Positions 15,352 to 18,310 of a DNA stretch of 18,310 nt are shown here, in pieces. Under the pieces are notes generated by a model, which was not told the DNA's origin, made no database searches, and worked only from the letters and a program-made list of their open reading frames with translations. The DNA comes from Treponema sp. Its GTDB lineage: Bacteria; Spirochaetota; Spirochaetia; Treponematales; Breznakiellaceae. A program made the position numbers and the translations under genes. Position 1 is the first letter of the stretch, and each line of letters begins with the position of its first letter. The stretch lies in contig JAITES010000093.1 of assembly GCA_031281925.1 (NCBI GenBank), forward strand, positions 1 through 18,310. Direction: 5' to 3'.

Positions 15352-15380
15352 AGCGCGGCCGTTTCACCGGAAACTGCGCT
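15352..15380. repeat. interrupted inverted repeat upstream of the metA -35 box
   Basis: AGCGC and GTTTC on the left pair with GAAAC and GCGCT on the right around an ACCG loop, with a small internal loop (GGCC against T). It starts 3 bases beyond the metA -35 box, outside the predicted metA transcript, and about 80 bases before GH3. It may be an operator for either divergent gene or a structure in a GH3 leader. It is not a recognised riboswitch. Confidence 0.35.
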
Positions 15381-15460
15381 TCCGCGGCGGCCGGATTTCG
15401 GGAGACCTCGTTTACAAAAAGCCGGGCCTTGGTAGAGGATTAAATTTGGTGGAGGATAAA

Positions 15461-17560
15461 ATGAACAGAGAAGAGCGTATCAAAGAACTCATTTCAAAAA
15501 TGACTATCGAGGAGAAGGTCTCACAGTTAAGCTATACCAGCGCCGCCATACCAAGGCTGGGGGTTCCCGAATACAACTGGTGGAATGAATGTCTCCACGG
15601 CGTTGCCAGAGCCGGGGTGGCTACGGTATTCCCCCAGGCCATCGCCCTGGCAGCCACCTTTGACGAGGGCCTTGTTGAAGAAGTCGCCACCGCTATTTCC
15701 GATGAGGCGCGGGCAAAATACAATGAAGCGATTAAACGGGGAAACCGGGGCCAGTACTGGGGACTTACCTTCTGGACTCCCAACATCAACATCTTCCGCG
15801 ATCCCCGCTGGGGCCGGGGTCAGGAAACCTACGGCGAGGATCCATTCCTTACCAGCCGCATAGGACTTGCCCTGGTACGCGGCCTGCAGGGTCCCGATCC
15901 TGAACACATGAAGGCTGCCGCCTGCGCCAAACACTTTGCGGTACACTCGGGGCCTGAAAAACTGCGTCACACTTTTGATGCGGTAGTCTCCAAAAAGGAT
16001 CTCTTTGAAACCTATCTTCCCGCGTTCAAGGCTCTGGTGGAAGGAGGAGTTGAGACCGTCATGGGCGCCTACAACCGTACTCTGGGAGAACCCTGCGGCG
16101 GAAGCTACTATCTGCTTCGGGACATACTCCGCGGGGAATGGGGTTTCAAGGGCCATGTTACCTCCGACTGCTGGGCCATCCGGGATTTCCACGAATACCA
16201 CAAGGTGACAAACAGCCCCGAAGAATCTGCGGCCCTGGCCCTCAATGCCGGCTGCGATCTTAACTGCGGCTGTACCTACCCCCAGCTTACCGTTTCCTAC
16301 AGGAAGGGACTTGTAACCGAAGAGACAATCGATCGGGCGCTGACACGGCTCCTGCGGACCCGCTTCAAACTGGGAATGTTCGATCCTCCCGAACAGGATC
16401 CCTACTCCGGCATCAAGGGAGAGGTGATCAACTGCGAAAAACATCAGAAGCTGGCGCGCAGGGCGGCGGAGAAATCGATTGTTCTTCTCAGGAACAGCAA
16501 GGGCATCCTTCCCCTTGACGACAGCGCCAAACGCATCACCCTGGTGGGGCCCTGCGCCGCCAACCCGCATGTACTGTTCGGAAACTACTACGGCATCAGC
16601 CCCCGTTTCGTTACGATCCTCGAAGGACTCGGGCAGAAGGTGAGGGACAAATACGCCATCAACCTTGAATACCGCCACGGCTGCCTTCAGTACGAAGAGA
16701 ACCATCCTGCCCGTTTCAGTTCCCAGGCCGGTTTCTTTACCGGCGCCGATACCGATCTCCTGATTGCGGTTATGGGCCTTGACGGTTCCATGGAAGGAGA
16801 AGAGGGCGACACCATCGCTTCCGATTCCAACGGCGACAGGGATACTATTGAGCTTCCGCCCTGGCAGCTCAAGTTTCTCCGTCAGTTGAAGGATACAGGC
16901 AAACCCGTCATCCTGATCCTTACAGGCGGCAGCCCCATTGCGATACCGGAGGATATTGCCGATGCGGTGATCTTTGCATGGTATTCCGGCGAAAAGGGCG
17001 GAGAAGTAATTGCCGACATAATCTTTGGGGATCTGAATCCCGGAGGCCACCTCCCCATCAGTTTCCCGGCTTCCACAAGCCAGCTTCCCCCCTACGAAAA
17101 CTATGATATGAAGGGCCGGACTTACCGCTACATGACGGAAAAGCCCCTCTATCCCTTCGGCTTCGGTCTTTCCTATACCGGTTTCAGTTTTGATTCGCTT
17201 AAACTTTCAGCCGCCGCCATCCGCGCGGGCGAAAAAATAAAGGCAACAGTAAGCCTGTCAAACACCGGCAAACGGGACGGCGAAGAAGTGATCCAGCTTT
17301 ACATCGCCAAAAAAGACCGCGCCGCCGATGATCCCATCTGTTCCCTGCGGGCCTTCAGACGGATCAATGTTCCTGCCGGAAAAACGGTAAGCGCGGACTT
17401 TGAACTTTCCTCATCGGCCTTTGAATCCGTAAATGCCGGCGGCAAGAGTGTTCTTGTTCCCGGCGACTACACGATCTATGCCTGCGATGCGGCTCCCGTG
17501 CCTGTATCCGTGGAGAGGGGCGCTCCAAAACCGGTTGAAGCTGTAGTTACGGTAAAATAG
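15461..17560 (+). CDS. glycoside hydrolase family 3 enzyme (beta-xylosidase/beta-glucosidase type)
   Basis: A 699-residue GH3 enzyme that removes sugars from the non-reducing ends of beta-linked oligosaccharides with retention. The N-terminal TIM-barrel domain carries the catalytic nucleophile D236 (HVTSDCWAI). The motif WWNECLHGVAR (40-50) and the later AGCDLNCGC resemble the beta-xylosidase branch of GH3. The second domain has the acid/base region SMEGEEGD (443-450), and a fibronectin-III-like domain ends the protein. No signal peptide is seen, so it should be cytoplasmic and act on imported oligosaccharides. GGAGG at 15451-15455, 5 bases before ATG 15461, fixes the start; an in-frame TTG at 15446 would lie upstream of that signal. 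Substrate is best guessed as xylosides or glucosides. With the GH127 gene it suggests arabinoxylan use. gtrA follows 7 bases later. Confidence 0.93.
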   Translation: MNREERIKELISKMTIEEKVSQLSYTSAAIPRLGVPEYNWWNECLHGVARAGVATVFPQAIALAATFDEGLVEEVATAISDEARAKYNEAIKRGNRGQYWGLTFWTPNINIFRDPRWGRGQETYGEDPFLTSRIGLALVRGLQGPDPEHMKAAACAKHFAVHSGPEKLRHTFDAVVSKKDLFETYLPAFKALVEGGVETVMGAYNRTLGEPCGGSYYLLRDILRGEWGFKGHVTSDCWAIRDFHEYHKVTNSPEESAALALNAGCDLNCGCTYPQLTVSYRKGLVTEETIDRALTRLLRTRFKLGMFDPPEQDPYSGIKGEVINCEKHQKLARRAAEKSIVLLRNSKGILPLDDSAKRITLVGPCAANPHVLFGNYYGISPRFVTILEGLGQKVRDKYAINLEYRHGCLQYEENHPARFSSQAGFFTGADTDLLIAVMGLDGSMEGEEGDTIASDSNGDRDTIELPPWQLKFLRQLKDTGKPVILILTGGSPIAIPEDIADAVIFAWYSGEKGGEVIADIIFGDLNPGGHLPISFPASTSQLPPYENYDMKGRTYRYMTEKPLYPFGFGLSYTGFSFDSLKLSAAAIRAGEKIKATVSLSNTGKRDGEEVIQLYIAKKDRAADDPICSLRAFRRINVPAGKTVSADFELSSSAFESVNAGGKSVLVPGDYTIYACDAAPVPVSVERGAPKPVEAVVTVK

Positions 17561-17567
17561 GCCGATC

Positions 17568-18008
17568 TTGGAAAAGAAAACAAAGCGGCTGCTTGGGGAA
17601 TTCATAAAATTCGGCCTTACGGGCGTGCTGGGTACAGTAACAAATCTGGCGATATTTTTTCTCGGCGCGGATCTCCTGAAATTTCATGAGATCCCCGTCG
17701 GTATTTTTTGTTTTATCATTGCCGGTACCCAGAACTATTTTATCAACCATATATGGTCATTCAAAGAATACACAGGCGGGGAAACGATCAGGTTTCGCAA
17801 GTGGCTGCAATTCCTCTCCGGTTCCCTGGCGGGCCTTCTCCTCAATATATTGGTGATGAAACTTGTTCTCTATCTGTTTACTCCTCCCTATAAATTCATG
17901 GCCCAGGCCGTGGGCATCGCCGCAGGAATGGTACTCAATTTTACCATTTCAAAGTTTTTTGTTTTCCGGAAAAAACCTGAAGAAAAAGAAAGCGGGAATG
18001 ATGAATAA
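17568..18008 (+). CDS. GtrA-family polytopic membrane protein
   Basis: A 146-residue protein with four predicted membrane helices (about 13-34, 42-62, 79-104, 110-130). It carries the family's NYFINHIWSFK after helix 2 and NFTISKFFVFRKK at the end of helix 4. GtrA-family proteins are thought to flip undecaprenyl-phosphate-linked sugars across the inner membrane or otherwise assist cell-surface glycosylation. No glycosyltransferase partner is next to it, so its substrate is unknown. The start is TTG at 17568; no methionine codon occurs early in the frame and the first helix begins at about residue 13. The start lies 7 bases after the GH3 stop with only a weak AGG upstream, so it is likely cotranscribed with GH3, although a functional link is not obvious. 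Confidence 0.85.
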   Translation: MEKKTKRLLGEFIKFGLTGVLGTVTNLAIFFLGADLLKFHEIPVGIFCFIIAGTQNYFINHIWSFKEYTGGETIRFRKWLQFLSGSLAGLLLNILVMKLVLYLFTPPYKFMAQAVGIAAGMVLNFTISKFFVFRKKPEEKESGNDE

Positions 18009-18023
18009 AAAACACAATCATAT

Positions 18024-18061
18024 GAGCTTCTTGCAAAACTCGGTTAGTTTTGCAAAAGCTC
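18024..18061 (+). terminator. strong hairpin after gtrA, possible terminator or repeat element
   Basis: GAGCTTCTTGCAAAACT (18024-18040) pairs with AGTTTTGCAAAAGCTC (18046-18061) around a CGGTT loop: 16 pairs with one bulged C. It begins 16 bases after the gtrA stop. A five-T run lies 6 bases beyond the stem (18067 onward), so termination is plausible but not classic. It also forms the first half of a repeat-rich segment and could be a dispersed palindromic element. Confidence 0.45.
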
Positions 18062-18102
18062 TTGCAGTTTTTCGCCCCAGGGGTTGCAAACCGGCATTTT
18101 TT

Positions 18103-18143
18103 AGAAGTTGCTCTTTCAAAACTGAAATTTTGAAAGAGCTTCT
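18103..18143. repeat. second long hairpin between gtrA and the IS end
   Basis: CTCTTTCAAAA (18111-18121) and TTTTGAAAGAG (18128-18138) are perfect 11-base arms around a 6-base loop. Beyond a TTG bulge, AGAAG (18103-18107) pairs with CTTCT (18139-18143). The 9-base word GAGCTTCTT is shared with the first hairpin (18024-18032 and 18136-18144), so the two may belong to one composite repeat. The rest of 18009-18202 shows no supported gene. Confidence 0.5.
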
Positions 18144-18196
18144 TTCCAGTGTTTTTAAGTTTACGCTTTCCGCGCCAATCACACAAGGCCCCGCGT

Positions 18197-18252
18197 TGCC
18201 TCATTGAAAATGTTACCGAAAATGGCTCATGCCTCAAATTGAAAATGTTACC
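18197..18252 (+). repeat. direct repeat pair, putative transposase-binding sites
   Basis: TGCCTCA followed by TTGAAAATGTTACC occurs at 18197-18217. It recurs at 18230-18252 with two extra A bases between the two words. The 15-base core ATTGAAAATGTTACC is identical in both copies, whose starts are 35 bases apart (18203 and 18238). Confidence 0.7.
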
Positions 18253-18257
18253 CAAAT

Positions 18258-18263
18258 TATAAT
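18258..18263 (+). promoter_or_regulatory. -10 box TATAAT for the IS ORF
   Basis: A perfect TATAAT precedes the hairpin and ATG of the terminal ORF. No good -35 element is found at 16-18 bases; a TTGAAA inside the second repeat is only 13 bases away. Confidence 0.4.
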
Positions 18264-18265
18264 AA

Positions 18266-18287
18266 GGACACTCAAAGGAGGGTGTCC
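18266..18287 (+). promoter_or_regulatory. hairpin masking the Shine-Dalgarno sequence of the IS ORF
   Basis: GGACACTC (18266-18273) pairs with GGGTGTCC (18280-18287), including one G-U pair, around the loop AAAGGA. The ribosome-binding sequence AGGAGG (18276-18281) is split between loop and stem, 8 bases before the ATG at 18290. Folding should restrain translation. Confidence 0.6.
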
Positions 18288-18289
18288 GA

Positions 18290-18310
18290 ATGGGGTTAAC
18301 TATGAAAGAA
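18290..18310 (+). CDS. start of a probable transposase/integrase ORF, truncated by window edge
   Basis: ATG at 18290, 8 bases after AGGAGG, begins an open frame (MGLTMKE) that continues past the window. Only seven codons are visible, so the identity as a transposase rests on the upstream repeats and on position, not on protein sequence. The second ATG at 18302 is a less likely start because the Shine-Dalgarno sequence is far away. Confidence 0.45.

Larger units (their letters stand above)
18197..18310 (+). mobile_element. left end of a probable insertion sequence, cut by the window edge
   Basis: The segment contains two copies of ATTGAAAATGTTACC, a TATAAT box, an SD-masking hairpin and the start of an ORF reading to the window end. 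This arrangement of repeated terminal words just before a promoter and a transposase-like ORF is typical of an IS end. The exact outer boundary is not certain; it may be near 18203-18204. The family cannot be named from seven codons. Confidence 0.5.

Noticed and set aside
15446..15460. TTG start for GH3 five codons upstream of the ATG
   Set aside because: The GGAGG sequence at 15451-15455 lies inside this extension and is correctly spaced for the ATG at 15461.
15527..17050. 507-codon open frame on the reverse strand opposite GH3
   Set aside because: It lies fully antisense to a clear GH3 gene with intact catalytic motifs. Its translation shows no recognisable domain. Long antisense frames are expected in GC-rich genes.
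18022..18207. 61-codon open frame after gtrA
   Set aside because: It has no Shine-Dalgarno sequence, spans two long hairpins and ends within the IS repeat, so a non-coding repeat is more likely than a gene.
1..18310. tRNA, rRNA, riboswitch, CRISPR array or phage module
   Set aside because: No regularly spaced repeats, cloverleaf with a CCA end, rRNA-like sequence or known riboswitch core was seen on either strand by eye. A covariance-model scan would be needed for certainty.

Overview
The window looks like part of a spirochaete chromosome, most likely a Treponema of the insect-gut type. This is an inference from the gene families, the spirochaete-style lipobox and the mix of AT-rich promoters with moderately GC-rich genes. 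No rRNA, tRNA or CRISPR array is visible. Coding density is high and no gene-free stretch exceeds 300 bases. The largest gap, about 190 bases at 18009-18202, holds two strong inverted repeats.

Layout. 1-1139 (-) is the N-terminal 379 codons of a GH127/DUF1680 glycosidase cut by the window edge, with its own promoter. 1252-3042 (-) is an MsbA-like ABC exporter, diverging over 32 bases from a small flavodoxin-like protein (3075-3557, +). The flavodoxin overlaps, tail to tail, the tRNA thiolase gene mnmA (3547-4608, -). mnmA is coupled by a GTGA overlap to an HD-domain phosphohydrolase (4605-5195, -), and upstream of that lies rubrerythrin (5299-5838, -). Diverging from rubrerythrin is a 2040-residue lipoprotein alpha-2-macroglobulin with an intact thioester motif (5968-12090, +), overlapped by pbpC (penicillin-binding protein 1C, to 14398). 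pbpC meets metA (14395-15312, -) tail to tail. Then come a GH3 beta-xylosidase/beta-glucosidase-type enzyme (15461-17560, +) and a GtrA-family membrane protein (17568-18008, +). The right edge enters a probable insertion sequence: repeated putative transposase-binding words, a TATAAT box, a hairpin over the Shine-Dalgarno sequence, and the first 7 codons of an ORF.

How the genes work together. Alpha-2-macroglobulin and PBP1C form the known bacterial pair thought to trap invading proteases and repair peptidoglycan at breaches. GH127 and GH3, both without signal peptides, suggest cytoplasmic breakdown of imported arabinose/xylose-containing oligosaccharides. Rubrerythrin and the flavodoxin-like protein fit an anaerobe handling peroxide and low-potential electrons.

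The most striking pattern is in translation signals. Four genes (ABC exporter, HD protein, alpha-2-macroglobulin, metA) have a sigma70-like -10 box only 4-9 bases before the start codon and no Shine-Dalgarno sequence, which predicts leaderless or near-leaderless mRNAs. GH127, flavodoxin, rubrerythrin, GH3 and the IS ORF instead have clear Shine-Dalgarno sequences. The downstream genes mnmA, pbpC and gtrA use GTG or TTG starts close to or overlapping the preceding stop codon.
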